Both the position numbers and the translations under genes were made by a program. A stretch of DNA of 64,000 bases from contig NEEC01000008.1 in NCBI GenBank assembly GCA_002189035.1, forward strand, positions 2,356,001-2,420,000, given 5' to 3'. Below, piece after piece: positions 52,538-64,000 of this stretch. Numbering within the stretch: the stretch's first letter is position 1; each line of letters starts with the position of its first letter. This stretch comes from Utricularia gibba. Its lineage: Eukaryota; Streptophyta; Magnoliopsida; Lamiales; Lentibulariaceae. The notes below the pieces were generated by a model. That model had not been told where the DNA came from. It did no database searches and worked only from the letters and a program-made list of their open reading frames with translations.

Positions 52538-54119
52538 TCGACTTCTCGGCATTCCCCCTACTATGTGTTGTATGTGGCATATAGAGAGTCCTCTATCCTT
52601 CTCGAAACCTTACTCAAGTCTTGTTGCCTATGTCTCGTCTCCTGTTATGCTTTCCGGCAAGCTGACAACTTAAACCTTCTGAATGAGGTCAGGAGCTTCG
52701 CAATGTCTGAATAATCAATGGAACTCTGTTTTGTTTTATGTGTTTGTTGAAACCGGCGAGGCAAGCAGGCGTGCTATAGTTTGGATTTCTTCTCTTTTAA
52801 AGTAAAGGAGAAGGTGAAGATATAGTCAACAATCACGAAGGATTCGGCACACTGAAGGCCTTTGACACCCAGCTGCTGAAGAGGAGTATTATACAAGGGG
52901 AAACCTTGGCGATATCATCCCGAGCATCAAATAGGAAAGAGTCAGGAGTCTCTGTTTCATAGGTGAATGATGACTGGTTCGACATACGAAACCCACAATT
53001 CAAAGTTAAAATAAACAATTCTTGGATTCCTTTTGCAATAATGCTATAATCATAATGTATTAATAATTAATATGTGAATAATATGTTTAAATAATATTTT
53101 TTATATAAAACTATTAATTTATTAATAAAATACTTTGTAAATCAAATTATAAATTCAAACATTTAAGAACTTATGCTTTGAATACCTTATGTAATTCATT
53201 AATAAATTACATCCGAATGAAAAAAAATGCAACTTAAAAAAATATTTCTCTCTCAAAAATACGCATCCAGTATCTCAATAACACACTACTTATTGGCCAA
53301 TCAGCCCACTATCTCTTGGTTTTTAATACGTATTATATTTAAATATTATTTATTAAATACGTATTTAATACCAAAAAATGATTTTTTTTTGTATGGTAGG
53401 TGACAACAGTGAACTGCAGAGGATTCGAATGACATTTCCATTTTGATGATCAGCTCTGCAGCCTTTTTGGGTTTGTTTGGACCCATGGCGTCCCCCCACC
53501 CCCCTTCCTTCCCCTTCTTTATATGGATCTGCGAAGAACGTGCGTTGCGCCCCGTCTTGCCTGCTGGTGACTTGAAATCCATTAAAAAGTAGAATACAAA
53601 TCTTGGTGTATCTTGTTGCTTATCGTTTTCTCCCTTTGCGTGAATCGCAGATTTTGGATTTGCTTTTGGGTACACGACAAATACATCGATTCCTCAGAAA
53701 TCATGAACCTTTTTTTCTTCCCACGTTTTGAATTCCTCTCCCAGCTGCCTCTGCAGGACTGTTTCTCTGGTCCTGTCCATCCACCACCTTCACCTTGGGA
53801 CAAAAAACACTGCTCATTTGCCATTCGCATCGCATTATTTGCTTCATTTAATAATTTGACTGTCATGGCATTCAAATGTTTTAATTTTTTTACTGCGGTG
53901 GTAGTAGTAACTGATATTTATTTGATGGCTTTTTATCTGAGGGTAGATTCTTGTTGCTTCTAAAGAAGCTTTTGGGTTTGTTTATACTGGTCATGATGTC
54001 CCTTACGAATGTTGAAAGGGTGATTTTTACTGTGATTATGCAATGGAAGGGTGTCATAGCATAATTCTTTGAGAACACAGAATAGAAGGTAGCAAGGCCA
54101 AACCATTGGTTCTTTGGGT
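52538..54119. other. 1.6-kb spacer between convergent genes
   Basis: AlaAT 3' UTR (to about 52800), an AT-rich core (53030-53390) and a pyrimidine-rich part up to the remorin 3' end. Open frames are short and on both strands; I recognise none. Confidence 0.45.
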
Positions 54120-56138
54120 CTAGAGATTCTGATTGTTACATGGGAAACAAGTGCACGCTTTTTGACCTGAGATGTGCGTTAAACTATTGTTCCTCTTCAT
54201 CATCACTCTCTTTCCAACTCTTCTGATCTGTTCAGAATGCTGGAACTGGGCCGTTGCTCTCCATTCTTCAGCTTTCCGGTACACATCCGCCATTTTCTTC
54301 ATCAGTTTTTCCTCCAAATTGGATCTCATTTTCTCAATCTTCACCTGCAAAACCATGTGAAGCTAACTTGTGAGTAGAGGCCTCACATTCCAAACTTCAT
54401 CAAAAATTGAAATGCCAAAACAGATATTTAGACAGGAGACTGGCTGATGGAGCATAGAAAGTGTTTACGAATTCACATGCTCTGCTGATTCTGGAACAGT
54501 AATTGTTGCATAAACTGATGGTAGAAGGGGACTGACTGGTGACTAGTGATACCAAAGGACCCATAAGTATTCTTGACCAGCTCGCAGTTCAATGAGATGA
54601 AGACAAAATTAATAACCTCTGCCAAAATCCCAGGTGTTTAGTGAATTCAGATTCACCATCTTGGGTTTTACCTCTTATTTGTCAGATTGAATGTAAGCGA
54701 AATAGATAGGAAAGGAAAGGTTAAAAGGTTGCGTTTTATTTTCCCTCAGGTATGTGTGTGTGTATGAACTTTTTTTTTAGCTTCGCAAAGGATGATGGTG
54801 TGTATATTCCTACCTCGAGCTTTCTTGACTGAGCTTCAGCTTTTGCACTCTGTAGATTCACCCAAGCTTGAATCCTTGCCTCTTCTCTTTGGTACCTGCA
54901 AATCATTGCATTTCAAACATGGTAAATCAGGCAGGGCCCATTAGTTTGGTTACGCAGTTGCAGAAATTACCTGAGGCAGCTTTTGGATTTCTCCTCCTCA
55001 TCCCACCAGCAACATCTAGACTCAGAAAGGCTCTTGCACCCTTCATTCACTTCGCAATGCCTCAAGCTCTTGGAAACATCCTCTTCCTCTTCTTCCCTTG
55101 TGCTCCAATTAGAAGGGACTAAATCAAACTGTGTCCCACCAAGGTTCAACTTGGCCAAATGACATTCTTGCAGTTGTTTAATATCAAACATTGTGTTTGA
55201 GTAATCAATCCCGGCAAGAGCTAATGGACCAGAGCGATCTGCCGGAGTGTTGTGCCTTGCAGGGGAGGTGCTCTTGAACGGAGTTGTGCATCTTGTAGTT
55301 GTGGAACTCCCAAGAGGAGTCATCTCTGTACCAATATCCCTGGATTCCACCGTATGCGGATCTGGAGTGTCCTGGTTTATTAACTTTCTGAGAGAATTAT
55401 CAAACACAAGACCCTTTTGCATTTGCTCGGAACATCCACCGAGCTTGGGGCTCTTTGTCATTTTCATCTCATCCGTCAGCTTGTCTGTAATGGCTACACC
55501 AGTTACTTACTGTTAAGAAACTCGACCAAATTCAGCAGAATATCGGAACTGCAGAAGATGAAGCTCATTTGTTACCTTTGAGAACCACATCCGCTGTAGC
55601 TGAAACTGAAAATGAGCCACCATAGCCGCTGTTAGTTGCTGAGCTCTGTCCCTCAGAAACATTTGTTTGTGTGGTGGGGTTGCACTCAGTGCACTGCTGC
55701 TGCTTCTGGACAAGTCTAGAAGAAGAATAAATGGGTCTCAAGAATCCCGCACCATTGCTACTGTTAACAGGGGAGTCCACGAAGTAACTCCCATTAGCCA
55801 GCCATTTCTCTGCATCATCCCACTTCGAAGGATACGCATTCTTTCTGGGAAAATTTCCAGTGCTGAATCTGAAAACAGGCCTTCCAGGAGTAGGGGGAGC
55901 TTCAATCATGAAGCTCTTCCTATCCTTGAAGTTGAGTTTGCATGGTGAATCAGGGAAGGAATCCAAGAATGGATTCCTTGAACCACCCGTTTTCCCAGTG
56001 CCATCTCTCTACACAAAAAACAAAAAGCAGAAGGCACCCAAGTGAGATTCGCGAGCAGAACTCATGGAGAAAAAACGCAACCTTTACCTCGTCCTCCGGT
56101 GAAAACAGTGGTGCGTGCTTCAACAAGTCATGCTCCAT
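54120..56138 (-). CDS. Long remorin-family protein
   Basis: Five exons (56088-56138, 55576-56008, 54971-55484, 54814-54895, 54120-54344) give 434 residues in frame. The first ATG in frame is at 56138 (MEHDLLKHAPLFSPEDE). The long N-terminal region is Ser/Pro/Thr-rich and disordered, and includes YPSKWDDAEKWL, a motif shared by long remorins. The C-terminal 110 residues are the remorin_C domain: RYQREEARIQAWVNLQSAKA, then KIEKMRSNLEEKLMKKMADV and YRKAEEWRA, a helical coiled coil. The extreme C-terminus carries a Cys cluster (CTCFPC), the usual place of S-acylation and membrane anchoring. Remorins organise plasma-membrane nanodomains and affect plasmodesmata and signalling. The numbered subgroup is uncertain. 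Confidence 0.93.
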
Positions 56139-56280
56139 CTCTCTGTGGAGTGAAATGGCGCAAAAAATCACTAGCCTGGGTGATTCTCAGATCAAACAAC
56201 GGCGCGCCTGAACCCAAAACCGCCGGCCCAGAGATGCGATGACTGATGGAAATGAAAGGAGGGGAAGAGTGAAGCGACAA

Positions 56281-56312
56281 CGAGAGAGGGAGAGGGAGAG
56301 AGAGAGAGAGAG
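56281..56312. repeat. (GA)n microsatellite in the remorin leader
   Basis: GA/GGA units run for about 32 bp. On the sense strand of the remorin gene this is a CT-rich tract in the presumed 5' UTR or core promoter, a common position for GAGA-type elements in plants. Confidence 0.85.
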
Positions 56313-58495
56313 GCAGGAAATACACCTTTAATAAATCCTTTTTTACCGGCGACTGTTGAGGAGTGAGTACCGGACGGCACCACTCTACTCCTTAGAGCCA
56401 TGCCTCGTCCAGTCGGAGAAAGACAACCCACCGCATCAACCAAAAGACGCACCATGCCCCTGAGCTCCCTCTGCCTCTCCCAAAACATCCTCGCTCTCTC
56501 TCCAACAGCAGTAGCACCATTATTGCTCTACTGTAATTAATTAAATTATTTTAATTATCAAATAAATTATTAATTGATTATTCAAGTAATTTAAGGTTTG
56601 GATGGTTCGATATAGTTAAAATAATAGTTAAATTATTTTTAAATATTTTAAAATATAATTTTCGAAAATTTTTGAATACTTTGAAAAAATTAGATATCAT
56701 TTAAGTTTTATAATTATAGATAGAATTTAATTCCTTTTTACTTTAAAAAAATATAAAAAATACTTGACTCTAGTAGATGAAAATTGATATATTTCTATTT
56801 TGGAAGTATACATTATAGAATGCACATTAAAAAAAGAACATGATTTTTCTCTAAAGTCCAGTTTGTTCCAACCATCAATATATTCATTATTTTTTAATTT
56901 TTTTTTTTTGCATTAATATAGTAGAAAAATGATGAATAATCTCCTATCGAACCTAAAATACTAGTTAATCATTTCATCTCATTCGTTAATATGATTTGAA
57001 AACATGGACTTAGCCAACAAATCCTCTCTACTTTCTTATAAGTCGATATAAATCACGTTTTTTATGTATTTGAAATAATATCGTAAATTGAGCATGCTAT
57101 TTTTTTGAAAAAAATTATCATATTGTAAAGATGAGATGTGATGATTTTGAGTCAAATGAATGAATTGGGTTTTGGGATTATGGTTGAATTATTGGGAAAT
57201 AATAATGTAGAGAAGTTACTTTCCTGTAGAGGGTTTGGTTCAAATTTTGGGGACCTTTAAAGCGACGATGCCTCGTTAATGCCGGATCTTGTCGCTGAAA
57301 CCACATGGGCTGGACCGGGCCTTTCTCTATTTATTACAGATTCCAGAATCATCCGCCCTTCCCCCGTCCAGACACCTGGTCCAGGTCGCCGCCGGCGGCC
57401 CAAAGGTCACGGAGAAAGTAAGGTTTTTTTTTACTTCTGTCAAAGAAGCTGATCCTTCTTCTATCAAGTTGGAAATGGGAGCTGGCCATGCATGCCCTGA
57501 CATCGCCACTTTCCCTGTTTCCTCGAAGGAATCTTGCTGCTGATTGCCATTTGTGCATGTAATTCGGTCTGTTGTATTGAAGTTTATCATCCTTGGATCA
57601 GTAAAAGAGCAAAAATCAGCATGGGTTGTGCTACTTTTGCTTTCAATGCTGTCTTACGCAGTGGAATAGTTGGCTGAGGAAACAGCATGATCACATAATA
57701 AATCAGCAGAACGCGATAGTACGATTCATACCGCACAAAACCACCTGAAAAACTTCCACGGATAGGGACCCCCCATGTGTCTGATAAGCGAGATGCTCAG
57801 CTCAACCAGCACCTCCCTCCATCGGACACTACCATAGCAATGCAATTCAACTCGCACAGGTATCTAAGGAGGTGAACCAGCTGCTAATCCCTCCAGATTA
57901 GCTGAGAAATGTATGCAATTTCCGGTTGGAGTGAAGCGGAGGCACTGTTTATAGATAGAGTCAGCAGCTAGCTAAATGCTTGAAAAGAAAACACAGCTAC
58001 AAGTCTCAGATAGGAACGATGCTTCGGTGGATGTCTCTCCGGTCAGCCCCATGATCGGCGATGCTTCCGCAAACGTCGCAAAGGGGCTGGTGGATCGTGC
58101 ATGCAAACCCTCGATTCCTCAAGCTTTTTTTTTTCAAATCTTGTTCTCCTAATTGCGCATCCCACAGGATACAGAATTGTATTGTATTCGAACACGTGTT
58201 TGAAAATAATGGATTCAATCGAAGTTGATGTTTCATTTTATCCAAACTTATGAATAAACGTGACAATTAATTTAAATTATAATTTTTATTTTTTAGGTCT
58301 TTTAAATATAATTGAAAATTATTTTAATCGATTCAATGTATGTTATAAAATTTTCTATTTAAATGAATAATTAAATTACAGAATAAATCACGTGTTGAAA
58401 TTGCTGAATTCAAATAAACTATTTAATTAAATTGGGCTGAAATTCACAGAATGAATTTTCTTATTTTTTAAAAAAATTACAAATTCCCAGAACAT

Positions 58496-58510
58496 TATAA
58501 ATATATATAA
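58496..58510 (+). promoter_or_regulatory. TATA-box candidate upstream of the ARID4-like gene
   Basis: TATAAATATATATAA is a strong TATA-like stretch. It lies about 1.2 kb before the start codon, so the transcript would need a long or spliced 5' leader. The AT-rich surroundings lower its weight. Confidence 0.35.
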
Positions 58511-59716
58511 GGCATAGCGGAAGAATCAACACACGGAGCAACCCAAATTGGGGGTCGCTGCATTTTTTGTTTGTTCGGATTTGATGATGTTGGAGATTGT
58601 GAGTGAAGAAGGTTGCTCCGAGTTGGGGGGCGGATGTCATTCTTGTTGGATCAATTTTGGTTTGGGAATCAAAGAACATGTTTCTGAAAACGTATTCAGA
58701 ATGAATTTTATTCAGATAAACGGGCGGCGGCGAGATTCTGTTTTATTTTGATATCACCACCTAATGGTCTGCAAAGAAAGAATTTTTTTGGTGAGACATT
58801 GACGGAGCTTTGGGGGGCTCTTCCCTTGTTGGGAAGAGGGAAATTGAGTGACTTGGATGAGGCGATAATTGCAACAGCTCACTGCACTAATGCTGACATA
58901 GGTTTCTAGCAATAATGCAGTAGTCGCAGTAGTAGTTTACAGATGGCTTGGTTAATCAAGAAGGAAAATTCTAGTTGTTTTCCGAGGATGTTCGTTCTTT
59001 GATCCAATAATTGCATTTTTGGATAGTGTTGATCCGGTGGAAGTAGATGAGATTGGCATTCTAAGATGAGTTGATAAAGATTCTTGGCAAAAGCGAGTTT
59101 CTTTTCCTTGATTTGATTTTTATTGCGTCGTCCTGGAACTTAAAAAGGGCAGACATTAGGGTTTCTTTTGCTTTTATTCTCTCGTTGAATAATAGGAGTT
59201 TCTTCTGAAGCTTCGATTTTTGTTGATTTCCTCATCCGGGTTTCTGAAGTTGTTCACCCTTTCCATATGGGGCGACAAGCTTTCCCATTGTTTCCCCCTC
59301 CAGCTGATCTCAATCCTGTTTCTTTTCGTTTATTCTGTTGATTTTGTCTTCCGTTGGGATTTCTTTGCGTGGGGGTTTGTCTGGGATTAAAATTATTTTT
59401 TTCAAATAGTTATTACCTTTTTATTTTTATTTTTTCCTTTTGTGGATTGGCGTGATTTCTAGTGATTATGTGTGTTCGTCAAAGTTTTTGACAATGCTAT
59501 TGTTTTGGGTCGTAGTATGTGTTTTTTGGGCCAGATTCCCACTTCTTGGGACCCTTTTCCTTCAGATTTTTGAGAAAGAAACTCGATTCTGTGGTTAATG
59601 GAAGTGAAGGTTCATTCGCTCGAGTCAGGTGACCTGCTGACTGGTTACATTTGGAGACAAGTGTATTACTGAAGTTTTTGGAATCAACACTCGGTGTAGG
59701 CGACAATATTGTCAAT

Positions 59717-62700
59717 ATGTTGTATACACAAGGTGCTGCGAAAAGCACTTTCGTTCTCATTGTGGTAGTATGCAAGGAAAAATCTGAACGGAAGCAGGGC
59801 CAACAGGCATCATTGTTATCAGGTTTTCAATCTTCAGGGCGTGTTGAGGTGTGAACTTATGCGCTAATTGCGTTAGCCTTTTTGTTTACTTAATTTCATG
59901 GTTGCTTTTAATTTGTAGGTTCACACATTGAGGAATCCAACTCCTGACGAGTTTTCCAAAGTTCTCAATTCATTGCGTCCAAATATTGTTTTCTTTCAAG
60001 AGGAAGAACGGCTTCAGAATGATCAAATAGGCTTCTCCATGCATCGATCACTAAATATATCTTCTCCTGAAGAAATATCTGGTCTCTTCAGCAGCATACT
60101 TCCTACTACTGTATGATATTTGTCTTTGGTACTTGGAAGTGATTTTTCTGTTATAACACTCAGATAACGTCATTTTCTACAATTCTTTCTGTTAGTATTT
60201 CAACAAATCTCAATTATATGTGAAGGTTTATTTGGAGGTGCCATGTGGCGAACTTGTGGCAGAGCATCTTCACTCCAAGGTAATTCAGAAGGCAAAGAAT
60301 GCATTGTCTATTCTGCAGCTGTGTGAAATTTTTTTGAAGTTTTATGCATCTTCCCATTTTTTAATCTTTGTAGGGAATTCCTTATGTCATATATTGGAAG
60401 AATTTAATACCATATCATGCGGCAAGCCTTTTTCACCAAGCGTTTTTCTTGGTACTGCAAAGGTGATGACAGTTTTTTATTGTAGTATCAGCTTTTGCGT
60501 TCATCTTTTGAAATATATTCAATGTGAATTCTAAGGTTCCTTTTTTATTTATCCAATTCATTGAAAATCTAGATTAATATGCATTGGCTGATCTAGTTTC
60601 AGTGCACTGCCGGCCATTCATGTTTTTTCTGTCATATAATTGTCACTAATTACCTTGATATTCTGCAGTTCAGCTTGTCATACCTGGGATGCTTTTCAAC
60701 TTGCAGAAGCCTCCTTCAGACTTCACTGTTTGCGGAGTAATTTGATGAGCTCTGATTGCAAGATTGCTGATGATGAACTAGGACCTAAGCTTATTGGAGA
60801 GCCTCTGAAAATTAGTGTTGAGATACCTGAGGTGGAAGAGACCAGGAGTGATGAAGAAAGCACTTCAGGCTCTCTTCCCGCAATACAGATATATGATGAT
60901 GTTGTGAACACAAGGTTTCTTATTTGTGGGGATTCAAATTCCTTGGTAATGTGCGGAAGTTTCATCTTAAGTATATCAACTCACTCTTTTCAATAGAAAC
61001 TCACAGACTGTTCTCATGGAATTGTTTTTCCTTCACCTACAGGATGCGCGCTCATGGAGTTCATTGGAGGATGGTTTGAATGCCCTCATCCGTATTGAAG
61101 TATTCACTGTTTCACTTTTCCTTCAATTAGTGTGAAAACATTTTTTGGTATCCTCTCATCATACTAACTTCCTTTCTGTATTTTTGCATTTTCACATTTT
61201 CTTACTGTGACAAGATGAGGGGAGCAGACTTCATAACCGAGCTAGGTAACAGGAACTTTTTGTATCCTGTTGTGCTAATTTTGAATCATCCGCTTCATTT
61301 CTCGCCTATACTTTTATCTCCTTCCTTTTCATACAGTTGTTTTTTGTGTTTCAGCGCTATTCCTCCACCACTCAAAGCCGGCACATTTTCTCGGGGTGTC
61401 GTGACAATGCGATGTGACTTGACCACGAGTAGCTTTACACATGTTTCTCTTTTGGTCTCAGGCAGCGCGCAAACCTGTTTTGATGATCAGGTGGTGCTTT
61501 TTTTTTTCAGCAATATATGTGTGTTAAATTTACCCATTTGTCTACCATGAACTTGTTTAATATGCTATGCAGTGTTGTAACACAACTTGTGGCGAACTTT
61601 TTCTTATATTGTTGTTTTAGTTTCTTGCAGTGTGTAAATCTGTTTTCAAGTTGCATGTTTCATTACATCTCACTATTCATCTGTTTTACAGATTTTGGAA
61701 AACCATATCAAGAGTGAGATTGTCGACAAAAATCAGCTTATCCATGGGCTTCTCAAGTCTGATGAACACAAACCACGCATACCTGAACCATCGCGTTCCA
61801 TTGCAGTAGCTTGTGGGCGGCAGTATTTGAAGTTTGTTTGAAGGTCCCGACATGGGCTTCCCAGGTACAAGTGTTTTCTAAGTTTCTATTTAGAGCTTCT
61901 TGGATCATATAATCTGTGGTTTTCACTGAGTTGGCGTCACATTCCAGTTTACTTTTTTTTCTGAATTATAGGTTTTGAGGCAACTAGCACCCAATATTTC
62001 GTATCGTAGTTTTGCTGCACTTGGTGTAGCAGGGATCCAGGGGTTAGCTGTAGCTTCATTTGAGAAAGAAGACGCAGAAAGACTGTTGTTTTTCTACCCA
62101 GTGGAAGAGAAGAATGGTGTTCAAAATAATCTGAAATTCACCACGCTTCCTTACTGGTTAAAACCACCTCCCCCCAGTGGAAAGGAGCCCCTGGTTTACC
62201 AAGGAACTGGCTCCATTTCTGCAAATGGTATAGTCAAATTGGGAGATGATGAGAAAAGCAACGAAAAGATGGCTTCCCCATCAACAACTGCTCACCAAAA
62301 AGTTAGAATAGCTGCTCTAAGACCCATTCCTCATGTGCGTCATTGGAAAATGCTTCCCTTTTCAGCTTCTTCAGAGACAGACATGTACGATGGAAGTCAA
62401 GTGAAGGCAGTGCCCATTCTTCCTTCAAAACACGGTAGTGCTCTTGGGGCTTCTGCTGGCCATCGAAGATCTGCACCTAGTTCTTATCAAGCTAAGCAAG
62501 GTGTGTCGTTAAATCACCTTCCTCTCAAGAAGCATGCTTGTGGGAGAAGCTCTTTACATGTGTGCTCTGAGGTAATCCTTATTCTTCTTTTCATTTGTAT
62601 GGCTCGTGATTAAAGTTTCCACTCATTGCTATTTCTAATACTCAAGAGCTTTTTCCCCTTTGTCATCACACAAGGAGGAGTTTTTAAAGGATGTAATGCA

Positions 62701-63596
62701 TTTTCTCATCCTTCGGGGACATAACCGGCTTATTCCACAAGGTGGGCGTGCAGAGTTTCCTGATGCTATACTCAATGCAACCAGACTTGATCTCTTTAAC
62801 CTGTACCGGGAGGTAGGATGCAATATAACAAGCATGGAATATGACTTGGTCTTTGTTTGTGCCAGTCCAAGTTTAAAGTTGGTTTGATCATGGCCCAGGT
62901 TGTGACTAGAGGTGGATTTCGTGTCGGCAATGGCATCAACTGGAAGGGACAGGTTTTCTCAAAGATGCGGAATCATACTGCAACCAACAGAATGACTGTA
63001 TGCCTTCAAATTTGGCTCGCACCTGTTTCTGTTTCATCTCTTCAACATGCATCTGGTTGGCTAAACCGCTTGCTCTTTCTGCTGTCGTCTAGGGTGTGGG
63101 AAACACCCTCAAAAGGCACTACGAAACGTATCTTCTCGAATATGAATTGGCTCACGATGATGTTGAAGGGGAATGCTGTTTGCTGTGCCGCAGGTAGCAA
63201 CTTCTACAGTCTCTCTTCCCCCTCCTCGCAACATTGTGCCTGTGTTTGCCTGTGAGCTGACAGGATGCTTACTCGATTCCCATGTCCTCAACGTGCTTCT
63301 TCTTCTTCTTATTCTTCTTCTTCAGTAGTGCATCCGGTGACTGGGTAAACTGTGGCTTGTGCGGAGAGTGGGCTCATTTCGGGTGCGATCAACGACCCGG
63401 CCTGGGCGCTTTCAAGGTAAGACAAATGGACTTCTATTGTTCCTTTTTTTCGCAGCACGGGATGTATGAATCCTTCCCGTCGATGGCGGTGCAGGACTAC
63501 GCGAAGAAGGATGGATTGGAGTACATATGCCCACAGTGCAGCATCACGACGTACAAGAAGAAGATGCAGAAAACTGGGCGCAACGGATACCCGTGA
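59717..63596 (+). CDS. ARID4: ARID4-like protein with ARID and PHD domains, one-base frame break
   Basis: Exons: 59717-59848, 59919-60110, 60226-60279, 60374-60462, 60669-60945, 61043-61099, 61220-61245, 61355-61490, 61692-61864, 61972-62571, 62675-62812, 62899-62997, 63093-63193, 63326-63416 and 63495-63596. They total 2267 bases, one short of a multiple of three (755 residues if one base is added). Conserved blocks agree with plant ARID4: AGTFSRGVVTMRCD, SGSAQTCFDDQ and LRQLAPNISYRSFAALG. The ARID DNA-binding domain follows (EEFLKDVMHFLILRGHNRLI to HYETYLLEYE), then a PHD-type finger (CCLLCR, CGLCGEWAHFGCD, CPQC). The Arabidopsis protein is a nuclear chromatin factor. In exon 9 the frame breaks at 61815-61817: GGGCGG where GGGGCGG would restore FEVCLKVPTWASQ; as written it stops at 61839-61841. 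Confidence 0.88.
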
Positions 63597-64000
63597 GCGT
63601 GAATGGAGGAACAGATAGGAGAAAAAAAAGACCCAGAAACTGGGGCGAGGCCCGTCCCCGTTGACAGCGGACAGCGACGGCGCGAGGCTGCCGCCGTCAG
63701 CCATCGGAAGCTCCCCTACTTGCCAAGGTTGTCGGATTCTTGCAGGGTGAGCTCGTTCCCGCCACACGCATGGTTCACGTATTGATTGTACTAGAAGCTT
63801 CCAGACTCATGAGCCCATCAACATGCCAACCCCCAACATAGTTTCATTTTCAATCTAGGGTTTAAATTTCAGAGTTTTGTTTTAAAATTGTATTCACTAC
63901 ATTTTTTTTATTTTTCTCATAGTTTTGTTGAAATTTATTTATTATGTCCATATTTGTTTTTGAATTATTTATTTAAGTATATTTATCAAGAATTAGTGTC
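63597..64000. other. Downstream region of the ARID4-like gene to the window end
   Basis: The first 200 bases are GC-richer and presumably 3' UTR; from 63840 the DNA turns AT-rich. No gene is seen before the window ends. Confidence 0.5.

Larger units (their letters stand above)
56139..59716. other. 3.6-kb divergent region between remorin and ARID4-like genes
   Basis: From 56139 to about 56520 lies the remorin leader and promoter, with a GA repeat. From 56520 to 57130 the sequence is strongly AT-rich. A GC-richer patch at 57250-57560 contains an 84-codon frame without recognisable family. A TATA-like site lies at 58496-58510; from there to 59716 the T-rich sequence fits the leader and leader intron of the ARID4-like gene. 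I see no further coding gene. Confidence 0.45.

Noticed and set aside
57289-57543. 84-codon plus-strand frame in a GC-richer patch
   Set aside because: It starts with a non-ATG codon, shows no motif and has an equally long frame on the other strand. Treated as chance.
63298-63325. (TTC)n tract as a functional repeat
   Set aside because: It is the polypyrimidine tract directly before the acceptor of an ARID4-like exon and needs no other explanation.

Overview
This is a stretch of plant nuclear chromosome, almost certainly from a eudicot. The signs are spliced genes with GT..AG introns, AT-rich introns and spacers, and a set of plant-typical families: fibrillin, remorin, trichome birefringence-like, ITN1-type ankyrin proteins, POLYCHOME and GPI-anchored lipid-transfer proteins. 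It holds eighteen protein genes, about one per 3.5 kb. I see no transposon coding sequence, rRNA, CRISPR array or organellar insertion. The genus cannot be read from the sequence.

Layout, left to right: SAC3A-like mRNA-export protein (-, 3' part beyond the left edge, 90-3473); plant coiled-coil protein (+, 6158-9205); GT23 alpha-1,6-fucosyltransferase-like protein (-, 9532-12355); ITN1-like ankyrin membrane protein (-, 13911-16087); splicing factor PRP18 (+, 17599-18984); GPI-anchored LTP-like protein (-, 20905-21469); alpha-tubulin lacking Lys40 (-, 22181-24365); PTB3-like RNA-binding protein (-, 25118-28769); TRAF-type zinc-finger protein (+, 30446-32286); ribosomal protein S5/uS7 (+, 32684-33791); TBL protein (+, 36149-38040); actin (-, 38274-39647); plastid fibrillin PAP13-like (+, 41221-42873); POLYCHOME/UVI4-type APC/C inhibitor (-, 43507-44883); pectin methylesterase with PMEI domain (+, 46723-48510); mitochondrial-type alanine aminotransferase (+, 49411-52537); long remorin (-, 54120-56138); ARID4-like ARID-PHD protein (+, 59717-63596).

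The genes are independent units and do not form a pathway cluster. Loose themes are RNA processing (SAC3A, PRP18, PTB3), cytoskeleton and division (tubulin, actin, UVI4) and cell wall (TBL, PME), but nothing in the sequence links neighbours functionally. Exon boundaries were assigned by reading splice sites and checking frame. For most genes the joined exons give an intact frame of the family's usual length: actin 377, alpha-tubulin 450, S5 208, PTB3 439, AlaAT 551 residues.

The most notable pattern is that four genes (TRAF, TBL, PME, ARID4) carry apparent reading-frame breaks inside otherwise well-conserved coding sequence. Two are one-base losses, in the G run of ARID4 and beside a C run in PME. 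The choice is between consensus indel errors in the assembly and real gene decay; I favour errors for PME and ARID4 and am undecided for TBL and TRAF. Other points worth a look are two GC-AG introns, an internal duplication in the TRAF protein tail, short direct repeats in the tubulin and ITN1 upstream regions, an AT-rich foldback, and a closely convergent TBL/actin pair. I did not find a previously undescribed biological system here.
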